Positions 1 to 7,783 are shown, numbered from the stretch's first letter. The stretch: DNA of 11,104 nucleotides from Flavobacteriaceae bacterium (GCA_002401385.1 NVSY01000020.1:47171-58274), one strand, 5' to 3'. Notes: generated from the sequence alone by a model not told the origin. Translations and numbers: made by a program.

Positions 1-1145
1 GCTCCGTGACGGATAATTCCACCCAATTCTTGATCTACTCCTGGTAAATACCCTGGTACATCTACAAATGTTACTAAAGGAATGTTAAAAGCATCACATG
101 TTCTGATAAAACGACTGATTTTATCTGAAGCATCAATATCTAAACACCCAGCTGAAATCATTGGTTGATTCGCAATAATACCAACAGTTTGGTTATTTAA
201 ACGACCATATCCAATAATACAGTTTTCTGCAAAATAACGGTGTATTTCAAAAAATTCTCCTTCGTCCAATACCTCTTCTATGATCTCTTTCATATCATAA
301 GGTCTTTTTGGATCGTCTGGAATAATAGTATCTAATTTTTCACAAACTCTGTCTGGTTCATCGTCCATTTCAACAGCAGGAACACTTTCCATATTGTTGT
401 TTGGCATGTACTCTAACAATTCGCGAATTTGTTCAATAGTATCTTCATCATTTTCACAAGCAAAATGTGCATTACCACTTGTTGCATTGTGAGCCATAGC
501 ACCTCCTAATTCTTCAAAAGTAGTTTCTTCTCCAGTCACTGTTTTAATAACATAAGGACTGGTAATAAACATATGACTGGTCTTTTTTACCATAAAGATA
601 AAGTCAGTCATTGCAGGTGAATATACCGCTCCACCAGCACAAGGGCCCATGATTGCAGAAATCTGTGGAATTACCCCAGATGCTCTAGAATTACGGAAGA
701 AAATTTCTCCGTATCCTTGCAATGCATCAACACCTTCCTCTACACGTGCTCCTCCAGAATCGTTTAATCCAACAACAGGCGCTCCAGCTTTCACTGCCAA
801 ATCCATAATTTTACAGATTTTTGATGCGTGCTTCTCTCCTAATGATCCTCCTCTAGAAGTAAAATCCTGAGAATATGCAAAAACAGGTCTTCCGTTAATA
901 TTACCGTATCCTACGATAACACCATCAGACTCAATGGCTACTTTTTCCATTCCGAAATTAGTAGATCTGTGTTTTACAAAAGCATCGATCTCACGGAAAG
1001 ATCCTTCGTCAAACAATAAATTAACACGCTCTCTTGCGGTTAATTTACCTTTTTTGTGTTGCTTTTCAACGCGTGCTTCACCTCCTAGTTCAAGCACTTG
1101 TTTTCGCTTGCTTTTTAATAAAGCTATTTTTTCTGCTACGTTCAT
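1..1145 (-). CDS. Acyl-CoA (propionyl/methylmalonyl-CoA type) carboxylase beta subunit, C-terminus cut by window edge
   Basis: This is the carboxyltransferase (beta) subunit of a biotin-dependent acyl-CoA carboxylase, which moves the carboxyl group between carboxybiotin and a short acyl-CoA, usually propionyl-CoA/methylmalonyl-CoA. The ATG at 1145 begins MNVAEKIALLKSKRKQVLEL, and the frame is open to the left edge, giving 381 of the roughly 510-520 residues usual for the family. Family landmarks are LTARERVNLLFDEGSF, the oxyanion-hole-type glycine motif LNDSGGARVEEGVDAL, the second motif GPCAGGAVYSPAMTDF, and the start of the C-terminal half with IIANQPMISAGCLDIDASDK and FVDVPGYLPGVDQE. Close relatives are called pccB or mmdA; this stretch cannot separate a carboxylase from a decarboxylase or transcarboxylase, so no symbol is given. 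A perfect TATATTTG -7 element lies about 194 bp upstream. The family assignment is secure; the substrate is inferred. Confidence 0.95.
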   Translation of the reverse strand, partial: MNVAEKIALLKSKRKQVLELGGEARVEKQHKKGKLTARERVNLLFDEGSFREIDAFVKHRSTNFGMEKVAIESDGVIVGYGNINGRPVFAYSQDFTSRGGSLGEKHASKICKIMDLAVKAGAPVVGLNDSGGARVEEGVDALQGYGEIFFRNSRASGVIPQISAIMGPCAGGAVYSPAMTDFIFMVKKTSHMFITSPYVIKTVTGEETTFEELGGAMAHNATSGNAHFACENDEDTIEQIRELLEYMPNNNMESVPAVEMDDEPDRVCEKLDTIIPDDPKRPYDMKEIIEEVLDEGEFFEIHRYFAENCIIGYGRLNNQTVGIIANQPMISAGCLDIDASDKISRFIRTCDAFNIPLVTFVDVPGYLPGVDQELGGIIRHG

Positions 1146-1183
1146 ATTGTAATTGTTATTGCTTTTTGTTTTTTTTATGAAAC

Positions 1184-1222
1184 TTCCAATTTTGATTCCT
1201 CTCGGAGATTGGATTATTGGAA
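1184..1222. repeat. Inverted repeat in the carboxylase leader
   Basis: Arms TTCCAAT (1184-1190) and ATTGGAA (1216-1222) are perfectly complementary across 25 bases. The insert carries a second ATTGG copy (1208-1212) that could pair with the left arm instead, so two hairpins are possible. It lies within the predicted leader of the carboxylase mRNA, about 40 bp before the start codon. A regulatory role is only a guess; AT-rich DNA produces such arms by chance. Confidence 0.3.
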
Positions 1223-1338
1223 AACGTTTCACAAAATTTAACTGTAATTTTTTCGTTTTTATTTAGAATGTCACTAACGGCACATTCCTCATTTAATAGT
1301 TAGTTTTTAAAAGATCTTATATAGATAGTTTTACTAAT

Positions 1339-1346
1339 CAAATATA
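1339..1346 (-). promoter_or_regulatory. Candidate -7 promoter element for the carboxylase gene
   Basis: Read on the minus strand this is TATATTTG, a perfect match to the Bacteroidota -7 consensus TAnnTTTG, placed upstream of the carboxylase start. A TTTG lies 13 bp further upstream, which is closer than the usual spacing of about 17-23 bp, so the -33 half is weak. If used, it gives a leader of roughly 185-190 nt. Confidence 0.4.
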
Positions 1347-1741
1347 CCATTAGAAGTTCCAAAAAACACGACATTTATCATGTTTTCACCCTCCTAGAAC
1401 GTTATATTTACTGCATAAAAATCATGCTTTTAATTCGTTAATTAATAATTCTAGCTCTGTATAATTAATAATATGATAAATAATTTTACAAAAATCAGAT
1501 TTTATTGATTTATTCGTAAAAATTTCATCATTACACAAGACGTAAACTAACACTCGAAAAAGAAAAACAGATGCCTTTGAAAAGCCTGTAAAAAAGTATA
1601 AAAACAACTCCTAAAACGTAATAGTACAGCCGTTTTAAGTAACTTTTGTCACCAACATTTTTAATTGTTTTAACATGTAAATAAGAAAAAAAAAAGTGTC
1701 TTTTAACAAAAAAAACAGCTTTGAGTAGAAAATAAAGAGAA

Positions 1742-1764
1742 AAATCATCAAAAACAGATGATTT
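1742..1764 (-). terminator. Rho-independent terminator after the pseudouridine synthase gene
   Basis: Perfect 8-bp arms AAATCATC and GATGATTT enclose a 7-base loop. In the minus-strand transcript the hairpin begins about 28 nt past the stop codon at 1793 and is followed directly by a U-rich tract (TTCTCTTTATTTT). Position and T-rich tail fit termination of the permease/pseudouridine synthase unit. Confidence 0.6.
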
Positions 1765-1792
1765 GGTCCATCAGAAACCGTACAGATTTTGT

Positions 1793-2683
1793 TTAATTCT
1801 GCGTATGGAAGCGATTCCATCGTGCATTTTCATTCTTCATTCGGTTTTCAAACTTGGAAGGAAGGGCTATTTCAATGCACATTTCTTTGTTTGTAAGTGG
1901 ATGCGGAAAACATATTTTTGTAGCAGCTAAAAACAATCCTTTATGCAGTAATGTTTTTTCAGCATACAGAGTATCCCCCAAGATAGGCTGCCCGTGATTG
2001 GCCAAATGAATTCTTATTTGATGTGTACGGCCTGTTGTAGGACGCAATCGCATCAAGCTTAGAAAATTGTTTTGTAAAGATGGTACCACAGCTATACTTT
2101 GATACATGGTTTCTGCCATTTTCCCTTCAATGGGATCATTCATCACCCCTTCTCCTTCTAATTTCCCCATTACCAAAGCATGATAGGTCTTTAGAATTTT
2201 TTTATCTTCAAACAATTGTCCTAATACGGCTCGGGTCATTCTTGTTTTTGCAATTACAAGCAAACCGCTTGTCAAATTATCCAATCTATGCACAGGAAGT
2301 GGCCAAGGAAGCGCATCTTTTGCCCTTGATGACGTTAAATTGAATGGCAAACAATTCAGGATTGTTTTAAACTGATTTCCACTTACAGTAACTCCTGCTG
2401 GCTTATTCACAACGGCCATTACATCGTCTTCAAACAACACCTCCAATTGTAACCTAAACAACTTAGGTGGTGTGAGTTCTAGATCAACTACAGCAACAAT
2501 ATCACCTGCTTTCATCCATAAATCACCTTTAGAAAAACTACCATTCACCCTTAATTTCCCTTTTACAATCGCTTTTTTAACACTACTTTTAGAGGGGAAT
2601 TCTTTGACAAATTCCTCACAAAAGGCATTAAAACGCATCCCTACTTCAGCGGATGAAACTTTATATGTATTAATAATTTTCAC
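1793..2683 (-). CDS. RluA-family 23S rRNA/tRNA pseudouridine synthase
   Basis: This 296-residue cytoplasmic enzyme should convert specific uridines in structured RNA to pseudouridine. Residues about 15-65 form an S4-like RNA-binding domain (SSVKKAIVKGKLRVNG). The catalytic RluA domain follows, with the signature HRLDNLTSGLLVIAK at 132-146 in which Asp135 is the expected nucleophile, then GRTHQIRIHLANHGQPILGD at 218-237. The length is normal for the family. The start is GTG at 2683; the first ATG (Met16) falls at the S4 domain edge, so GTG is preferred. It begins 7 bp after the stop of the permease gene, so the two are probably co-transcribed, and a clear terminator follows. The target site (RluA, RluC or RluD type) cannot be told from sequence alone. 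Confidence 0.92.
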   Translation of the reverse strand: MKIINTYKVSSAEVGMRFNAFCEEFVKEFPSKSSVKKAIVKGKLRVNGSFSKGDLWMKAGDIVAVVDLELTPPKLFRLQLEVLFEDDVMAVVNKPAGVTVSGNQFKTILNCLPFNLTSSRAKDALPWPLPVHRLDNLTSGLLVIAKTRMTRAVLGQLFEDKKILKTYHALVMGKLEGEGVMNDPIEGKMAETMYQSIAVVPSLQNNFLSLMRLRPTTGRTHQIRIHLANHGQPILGDTLYAEKTLLHKGLFLAATKICFPHPLTNKEMCIEIALPSKFENRMKNENARWNRFHTQN

Positions 2684-2690
2684 AGATATA

Positions 2691-3995
2691 CTACTTTACA
2701 TATTTGGTACGATTCATAAAACTCAATATAATAAATCCTATAATAAAAAACCCTCCTAAAATCAATATAAATAATTTTAACGAACTGGTATAAGATGCTA
2801 CTATTCCCGAAATAATCATCCCCACTACAATGGCAATCTTTTCTGTCACGTCAAAAAAACTAAAATAGGTCGCATGACTCTCTGTATTATCTGGTAAAAG
2901 CTTGGAATAAGTAGATCTAGAAAGTGATTGAATCGCTCCCAAAACTAATCCTAATAGTCCTCCCAAGGCATATACTTTTAACAAAAGAGATGGATCTCCT
3001 TTATCTAACAAATATCCAGCAAAACAACTTATAGCCCAAATAACAATGGTGATTTTTAATGCTTTGATATTCCCAATACGATCTGACAATCTAGAAAAGG
3101 AATACGCTCCCACTATTCCAACCAATTGCATAATTAGTATGGTGATAATTAAATCACTTGTTTCCAAATTCAAATCTTTCGAAAAATAGATACTCGCTAA
3201 TAATATCACCGATTGCACACCTATACTATATACAAAAAACGAAATGAGGAATATTTTGAGTTCGTGTTGCTTTTTTATATCATTCACAATACCTTTTAAT
3301 GCCCTGACCCCTTTAAAGATATAATCTTTTTCCGGCTTTTTATGATAGACATTATTCGGCAATCTTTTAAATGTAAACTGCGCAAAGCCTAGCCACCAAA
3401 TTGCCACCATCACAAAGGAAATTCGAGAGGGTAATGTCCCCTCAGAAATACCATAGATTTCTGGCTTCATCACCATAGACAAATTAAATCCTAACAAAAG
3501 TACCGATCCTATATAACCATACATAAATCCTTTAGCACTCACCCTATCTTGTTGCTCTGGCAATGCTATTTCTGGTAAATACGCATTGTAAAAAACCAAA
3601 CTAGACCAGAAACCTATACTTGCTAACACCGTAAATACAATTCCTATCCACAAGGTATCCTTGCCTTCAAAAAAGAATAACATCCCCACTGAAACCGAAC
3701 CCATCAAGCAGAAAAACTGCATAAATCGTTTTTTATTACCGGTATAATCTGCAATGGATGATAGTATTGGTGATAATAATGCCACTATAAAAAAGGAAAA
3801 ACCTAACGCGTAGGAATACAATGTCGTATTGTACCAATCGGTTCCTAAAAAATGTACCACACCATTATCGTCCTTGGTTACGGCAGCATAATAAATAGGA
3901 AAAACCGCTGTACTAATGACAAGTGAATACACAGAATTCGCCCAATCGTAAAACGCCCAAGCATTAATTAATTTCTTACCTCCTCGTTGTAACAT
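2691..3995 (-). CDS. MFS permease, UMF1/Atg22-like family
   Basis: This is an integral membrane transporter of 434 residues with about 12 hydrophobic helices. The N-terminal signature INAWAFYDWANSVYSLVI and the following FPIYYAAV are hallmarks of the UMF1 (Atg22-like) branch of the major facilitator superfamily. A second-half motif SRLSDRIGNIKALK matches the MFS loop between helices of the C-terminal half, and LGAIQSLSRSTYSKLLP is also typical of the family. I chose the ATG at 3995; an in-frame TTG at 4034 would add 13 charged residues (SRPKKGG) not expected before the first conserved segment. Substrate is unknown; Atg22 relatives export amino acids from the yeast vacuole, but this does not carry over safely. 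It is the first gene of a probable two-gene unit with the pseudouridine synthase. Confidence 0.88.
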   Translation of the reverse strand: MLQRGGKKLINAWAFYDWANSVYSLVISTAVFPIYYAAVTKDDNGVVHFLGTDWYNTTLYSYALGFSFFIVALLSPILSSIADYTGNKKRFMQFFCLMGSVSVGMLFFFEGKDTLWIGIVFTVLASIGFWSSLVFYNAYLPEIALPEQQDRVSAKGFMYGYIGSVLLLGFNLSMVMKPEIYGISEGTLPSRISFVMVAIWWLGFAQFTFKRLPNNVYHKKPEKDYIFKGVRALKGIVNDIKKQHELKIFLISFFVYSIGVQSVILLASIYFSKDLNLETSDLIITILIMQLVGIVGAYSFSRLSDRIGNIKALKITIVIWAISCFAGYLLDKGDPSLLLKVYALGGLLGLVLGAIQSLSRSTYSKLLPDNTESHATYFSFFDVTEKIAIVVGMIISGIVASYTSSLKLFILILGGFFIIGFIILSFMNRTKYVK

Positions 3996-4206
3996 ACATA
4001 TAATATTAAAGCCACCCTTTTTTGGACGGCTCAATATACTATATTTGAATTGAAATGGTGGATAGAAAATTTTATTGTGCTAAAATAATTTCTAACACAA
4101 GAAAAAACATTCAATTTAAAAAAAAACGGAGCCATCATAAACAAATCTTTACCATAGGTTATAATCACACTTTCAAACTATTGTAACAAATATCCTACAC
4201 CTTTTA

Positions 4207-4232
4207 TTTTACACAGTTTCCACCTTGTAAAA
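4207..4232 (-). terminator. Weak hairpin after the PD40 propeller gene
   Basis: Arms TTTTACA (4207-4213) and TGTAAAA (4226-4232) pair perfectly over a 12-base loop, starting about 15 nt past the stop codon of the minus-strand PD40 gene. The tail in the transcript is TAAAAG rather than a T run, so it is a poor intrinsic terminator by standard rules. It is listed because nothing better is visible. Confidence 0.3.
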
Positions 4233-4247
4233 ATGATTTCCTTTTTT

Positions 4248-5186
4248 TTACCTCAGTAATCCCTTTAATGACATTTTATACAATCTACTCTGCCCGTTTT
4301 CTTTTTTATTGAGCGATTGGATCAATGCTTCCAAATTGTTAAAATCGTTTACTTTTTCATACCCACTTCGCTTGCTTGTAAAATACAAAGTCTCCGTTTT
4401 ACTATCCACAAAAGGACAGTAATCCATGTACTTTGAATTGATCTCTTTTCCTAAATTCTGAGCAGTTGACCAATCCCCATTTTCAGTTTTGGTACTGAGG
4501 TATAAATCACCACTTCCAACTCCTTCTTTTCTATTGTATCCACTAAAAATAAGGTAGGATTCATCAGCAGCTACAAATGCATTGAACTCATAACCATCAC
4601 TATTAATGGCTTTACTAAGTGTTACTGGAGTCCCATATCCTTGCGCTAACTTTTGACTGAACCAAATATTATCTTTTCCCAATTCCGTAGGCTTGTCACT
4701 GGTGAAATACATATTATTATTGGAAGACAAAGAAGGATAAAATTCGTTATAACTCGTATTGATAGGTGCCCCCATATTAATAGGTTTTCCCCAAGGTGAT
4801 ATGATACTTGCACGCTTCACTTTCCATATATCAAAATCTTTGACCGCTTGAATAGAATCTGTCAAAGGCCTATTAGAAGCAAAATACAAGGTCAAATTGT
4901 CCTGTGATAAAAAAGGTTCCATGTCCTGATAACTTCCTGAAAACGGAAGTATCCCCATGGCTTTCCATTTCCCTGACACTTTCTGTAACTGCACCAAAAC
5001 AGCTATTTCTCCCAAGGGACTTTGCACTGTAATAAATGCCTCATATCCCGATGCTGTAATTGCAATATCTCGTACATTCGGAAATTGATGTAAAGTTTCA
5101 AAAACAGGACTTACACGGCTCGTGTTCTGTGCCCAAGATGCTTGTGAAAGCATACATAGAAGGACAATGGTAAAAAAATTTCTCAT
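4248..5186 (-). CDS. Secreted PD40/TolB-like beta-propeller protein
   Basis: This 312-residue protein has a Sec signal peptide (MRNFFTIVLLCMLSQASWA, likely cleaved before Gln20) and is expected in the periplasm or outside the cell. The mature part has WD40-like (PD40) propeller blades: EPFLSQDNLTLYFASNRP at about 90-107, EFYPSLSSNNNMYFTSDKP at 148-166 with DNIWFSQ after it, FVAADESYLIFSGYNRK at 204-220 with GDLYLS after it, and YCPFVDSKTETLYFTSKRSG at 256-275. The repeated Y-F-T/A-S-(D/N/K)-(K/R) and D-(I/L)-(W/Y) motifs are the usual PD40 pattern. In Bacteroidota such propellers often sit in front of OmpA-like peptidoglycan-binding domains; here that domain is absent and the protein is propeller only. 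It probably binds a protein or peptidoglycan partner, without an evident active site. Its ATG at 5186 faces away from the DoxX gene, 149 bp apart. Confidence 0.85.
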   Translation of the reverse strand: MRNFFTIVLLCMLSQASWAQNTSRVSPVFETLHQFPNVRDIAITASGYEAFITVQSPLGEIAVLVQLQKVSGKWKAMGILPFSGSYQDMEPFLSQDNLTLYFASNRPLTDSIQAVKDFDIWKVKRASIISPWGKPINMGAPINTSYNEFYPSLSSNNNMYFTSDKPTELGKDNIWFSQKLAQGYGTPVTLSKAINSDGYEFNAFVAADESYLIFSGYNRKEGVGSGDLYLSTKTENGDWSTAQNLGKEINSKYMDYCPFVDSKTETLYFTSKRSGYEKVNDFNNLEALIQSLNKKENGQSRLYKMSLKGLLR

Positions 5187-5239
5187 GGCTTAAAAATAGG
5201 AATTATTTTTGGTCCTCCAATAAAAACTAGAGAAGACTC

Positions 5240-5275
5240 CTAACTGAAGGTTTAATTCAAAACAATTTTGGAATT
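5240..5275. repeat. Imperfect dyad in the divergent promoter region
   Basis: Around 5253-5273 the left arm AATTCAAAA is mirrored by the right arm TTTTGGAATT with one extra base, around a short CAA centre. It lies between two divergent genes (start codons at 5186 and 5336), where an operator serving both would be expected. No TAnnTTTG element was found in either direction, so the promoters remain unplaced. Low confidence: AT-rich sequence makes such dyads common. Confidence 0.25.
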
Positions 5276-5335
5276 TGTAAGTATTAAAAACAAGCAACGA
5301 CCAACCTAAAAATTTAATACCCAATCCCACTACTC

Positions 5336-5716
5336 ATGACAAAAAAAATGCTATTAGTTATTCGAATTATTGTAGCACTGATATTGATTCAGACACTACG
5401 ATTTAAATTTACTGCCCACCCAGACAGTGTTTATATATTTACAAAAGTAGGTCTAGAGCCCATTGGTAGAATCGCCATTGGAATTATAGAGCTTATTGCC
5501 GCAATATTACTTCTATTTAGAAAAACCATTTGGTTAGGAAGCGGTCTAACGCTCGGCATAATAGGTGGCGCAATAAGTATGCATTTGACCCAGTTAGGGA
5601 TAGAAATTAATGGAGACGGTGGCACCTTATTTTATCAAGCAGTGTTCACCTTTGTGTTGAGCGCAGTCCTCTGTTGGTTTTATAGAAAAGATATTCCCTT
5701 TTTAAACTTACCCTAA
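5336..5716 (+). CDS. DoxX-like family membrane protein
   Basis: This 126-residue integral membrane protein has four hydrophobic segments, at about 5-22, 44-62, 66-86 and 98-116, the DoxX/DoxD-like layout. The segment KFTAHPDSVYIFTKVGLEP after helix 1 and GRIAIGIIELIAAILLL in helix 2 are the recurring family features (KF...H..S..F...G.EP and G..EL.A...L). Members of the family are linked in some species to thiosulfate:quinone oxidoreductase or redox-stress complexes, but the small Bacteroidota versions have no proven role. The ATG at 5336 starts directly before the first helix. The stop codon is separated by a single base from the YHS gene start, so the two are co-transcribed and probably translationally coupled. 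Confidence 0.85.
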   Translation: MTKKMLLVIRIIVALILIQTLRFKFTAHPDSVYIFTKVGLEPIGRIAIGIIELIAAILLLFRKTIWLGSGLTLGIIGGAISMHLTQLGIEINGDGGTLFYQAVFTFVLSAVLCWFYRKDIPFLNLP

Positions 5717-5717
5717 A

Positions 5718-6167
5718 ATGAAGCATTTCAAAATTGGAATCATATTTGTGTTTTTCGCCTGTAATTTATGTGCTCAAAACAACTACAATACAAAAAATGG
5801 AGTGATAGCCAATGGTTATGATCTTGTAGCCTATTTTTCTGAACAACCGACAAAAGGCTTGGACAGATTGACCTTTAAGTACGATGGTATTCTATTTAAA
5901 TTTAGTACTCAGGAAAACTTAATGCTTTTTAAAGCATCTCCAAAAAAATACCTCCCTCAATATGGTGGTTGGTGCGCTTATGCCATCGGAAAAACAAATG
6001 AAAAAGTTGCTATCAATCCAAAAACATTTAGCATTAAAGAGGGAAAACTGTATCTCTTTTACAATGCCTATTTTACCAACACTTTTAAGTTATGGAAAAA
6101 AGAAGGGCCTCAAAAATTAATAAAACAAGGTGATAGCAATTGGCAAAAACTAACGCTTCGTAATTAA
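5718..6167 (+). CDS. Secreted YHS-domain protein
   Basis: This 149-residue protein has an N-terminal signal peptide (MKHFKIGIIFVFFACNLCAQ), so it should act in the periplasm. Residues about 24-85 form the YHS-type domain seen in many Bacteroidota: NGVIANGYDLVAYF, then LTFKYDGILFKFSTQENLMLF and KKYLPQYGGWCAYAIG, with the conserved YDLVAYF and YGGWCAY segments. The YHS domain is thought to bind metal or mediate contacts, but its function in this secreted form is not established. It starts one base after the DoxX stop codon. DoxX-plus-YHS pairing suggests that the two products work together in the envelope, possibly in redox or metal handling; that is inference. Confidence 0.85.
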   Translation: MKHFKIGIIFVFFACNLCAQNNYNTKNGVIANGYDLVAYFSEQPTKGLDRLTFKYDGILFKFSTQENLMLFKASPKKYLPQYGGWCAYAIGKTNEKVAINPKTFSIKEGKLYLFYNAYFTNTFKLWKKEGPQKLIKQGDSNWQKLTLRN

Positions 6168-6277
6168 TAGCCAATTTTCATTTTATCCCTACACTATCAA
6201 ATTTAAAGATATTCTCATTTAAAAATCTGAGTTAATAGCTATTACCTCCATAAGTATATACTAGTAAAATAGATAAT

Positions 6278-6331
6278 TAACAAAGCATTCAAGTTGAGTG
6301 CCATGCATACAAGAACGCTTTGCCGTTGTTA
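6278..6331. repeat. 54-bp imperfect inverted repeat, possibly an attC-like recombination site
   Basis: Outer arms TAACAA (6278-6283) and TTGTTA (6326-6331) are perfectly complementary. Inner arms AGCATTC (6284-6290) and GAACGCT (6313-6319) pair with one mismatch around a 22-base centre. Alternatively CAAAGCATTC (6281-6290) pairs with GAACGCTTTG (6313-6322) with one mismatch, leaving CCG as extra bases on one side. It lies 11 bp past the stop codon of the minus-strand redoxin gene. Outer TAAC/GTTA arms, inner arms and unpaired bases on one side resemble the general layout of integron attC sites, but the seven-base core RYYYAAC/GTTRRRY is not matched exactly. There is no T run, so a terminator is less likely. 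Confidence 0.4.
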
Positions 6332-6342
6332 TTATCTGTAGA

Positions 6343-7341
6343 TTATTTGTTTATCAACTTATCAATTGCTTGTTCAATAGTATTATTTTCGGAATCATAA
6401 CCTTCAAAGATTTCTACCATGATTCCATTTTTGTCAAATAGAAAACTTTGAGGTAAAGCACGTAAATTGAAGCGTGTAGCAATTGGATCATTCATCCCTT
6501 TAATATTTGATATGTTTATCCAATCAATGTTATCAAATTTACTTGATTTCTCCCACAATTCTTTTTTTGTATCCAAAGAATAACTAATAATTACAACATC
6601 ATCATTCTGGTACTTTTTGTTCAAATATGCAAATTCATCCTGATTCTGTATGTGACAGAATTGACACCAAGTTGCCCAAAAATCTAATAATATAATTTTT
6701 CCTTTAAAATCAGAAAGCTTGACAATAGTACCTTCTAAATCTTTTGCTTCAAAATCTATATAGTGATCTCCTATTTGTATTTTTTCTAATGAAATATAGT
6801 TGTTTAAAGTAATCCCATTTTCTGATTCTTTCAACTTGTTATTTAATTTTGAATAGAATAATTTCAAACTATCAGCTGGAACTAATTCTGGATATTCCAT
6901 TAATTTAGAAAGAGAGAAATAATTATTAGGACTTTTAAATATAAAACCTCTATGTGCTGTAGATTCCAATTTTAAATAGTGATTGTATAATTCATTGAGA
7001 GGTGAATTCATAATTGTCGAATTTTCAAATTCATCATAATTTCCATTGATTGTAATTTCTCCATTTTCAAACCAAAAATTAATTGACTTCCCTATTCTAT
7101 TTTTATAATCTTTTATCATTATATTATGCAAGCTCGGGTTTGATATGTTGCCTCTAAAATTGAATGCACCACCACTTGAATACGTTGAATCAATACTATT
7201 AAAGTCACGATTCCTCCAATCAACCTTTGATAAAACAACTACTAAACTATCTTTTAAGTTTTCTATAGTTGCAGAGATAGTAAATTGATTGCTGGCAACT
7301 TCAATTTGTTTTTTTGTTTTTATTTTAAACCTTGATTCGCA
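6343..7341 (-). pseudogene. DUF4369-TlpA-like thioredoxin-fold protein, start codon and signal peptide missing
   Basis: The frame is open for 332 codons but has no ATG or GTG before codon 75. The first usable codons are TTG at 7131 (262 residues) and ATG at 7119 (258 residues), both inside a conserved domain. The upstream in-frame part (7132-7341) reads CESRFKIK, then FTISATIENLKDSLVVV, then GAFNFRGNISNPSLHN, a typical DUF4369 domain. After it come a linker and a redoxin domain with DFWATWCQFC, in which Cys156 and Cys159 (262-residue numbering) form the CxxC redox site, and the cis-Pro loop LRALPQSFLFD. Intact relatives are periplasmic thiol-disulfide lipoproteins. The frame starts with Cys right after two stop codons, as if cut at the lipobox. 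An ATG one frame away (7342) gives only MRIKV. It may be a recent pseudogene, or a shortened protein without export. It lies 28 bp after the small lipoprotein gene. Confidence 0.75.
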
Positions 7342-7369
7342 TTATTAGCAAAAGTGTTTAATTTTCTAT

Positions 7370-7783
7370 TTACAAATTACAAGACTCTGAATTTTCTCTC
7401 TTCTCTTCTGTAAAACGAAAAGTAAATTCAAATTCTAATTCACTAACTTCTTTTCTGTCTTCATAGTTTTCAATTCTATGAAAACCAAGTTCACATTGTG
7501 AGTCGTCTCCATAAATAAATTTACGACTGCCTGAAGGAAAGGGCTGATAATTGTCAATAGAAGGTTTTTCTGAATATTCACTAGTGAGGAGAGATTCAGT
7601 ATGTATTAAAGTTTCTCCAGGTTGTATTATATAACCTAAAATATCATCCGATTTAACAACTACACTTGTTTCATTTATCAAATAAATAGTTGCTGATGTA
7701 GTATATACTGTTCCTTTATCTTGTATATCACAGCTAAAACAAATTATTAATATGCCAATAGCTAAAAATTTTATCTTATTCAT
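7370..7783 (-). CDS. Small lipoprotein of unknown function paired with the metallopeptidase-like gene
   Basis: This 137-residue protein begins with a lipoprotein signal peptide, MNKIKFLAIGILIICFSC, in which Cys18 should carry the lipid. The mature part is acidic and predicted rich in strands, with segments SATIYLINETSVVVKS and LGYIIQPGETLIHTES. The C-terminal region RIENYEDRKEVSELEFEFTF reads like a conserved family signature. There are only three cysteines: the lipid-bearing one, Cys96 and Cys135. I do not recognise a named domain. Its ATG lies inside the end of the 584-residue gene; the reading frames overlap by 8 bp (TATGAATAA), which strongly suggests translational coupling. That arrangement is typical of products made in fixed ratio, such as an enzyme with its partner, chaperone or inhibitor. 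Which of these applies is unknown. Confidence 0.8.
   Translation of the reverse strand: MNKIKFLAIGILIICFSCDIQDKGTVYTTSATIYLINETSVVVKSDDILGYIIQPGETLIHTESLLTSEYSEKPSIDNYQPFPSGSRKFIYGDDSQCELGFHRIENYEDRKEVSELEFEFTFRFTEEKRENSESCNL

Larger units (their letters stand above)
1146..1792. other. 647-bp intergenic spacer, no gene recognised
   Basis: This stretch lies between two minus-strand genes and is very AT-rich with many A and T runs. It holds the candidate carboxylase promoter and leader repeat at its left end and the pseudouridine synthase terminator at its right end. A minus-strand open stretch (1422-1607, TTG start) ends in a helical-looking ELELLINELKA, but it has no ATG start, no recognisable family and no promoter, so I do not call it a gene. 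I see nothing else supportable between about 1350 and 1740. Confidence 0.6.

Noticed and set aside
649..1152. Two plus-strand open frames (649-870 and 934-1152)
   Set aside because: They lie antisense to the well-conserved carboxylase gene and are frame shadows.
1422..1607. 61-codon minus-strand open frame ending in ELELLINELKA
   Set aside because: TTG start, hydrophobic low-complexity beginning typical of AT-rich DNA, no family recognised and no promoter. The helical-looking end could be a gene remnant, but nothing supports it.
1635..1820. 61-codon minus-strand open frame
   Set aside because: Overlaps the end of the pseudouridine synthase gene in another frame, contains its terminator and is rich in Phe/Leu/Lys from A/T runs.
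2080..2759. Plus-strand open frames over the pseudouridine synthase and permease junction
   Set aside because: Antisense shadows of two recognisable conserved proteins.
4021..4047. TTTG then TATATTTG promoter-like sequence on the plus strand
   Set aside because: The spacing is only 15 bp and there is no plus-strand gene behind it until 5336; a chance match in AT-rich DNA.
6233..6262. Two short palindromes, TAATAGCTATTA and AGTATATACT
   Set aside because: AT-rich palindromes of 10-12 bp are expected by chance here; they have no tail or position that fits a terminator for the YHS gene.
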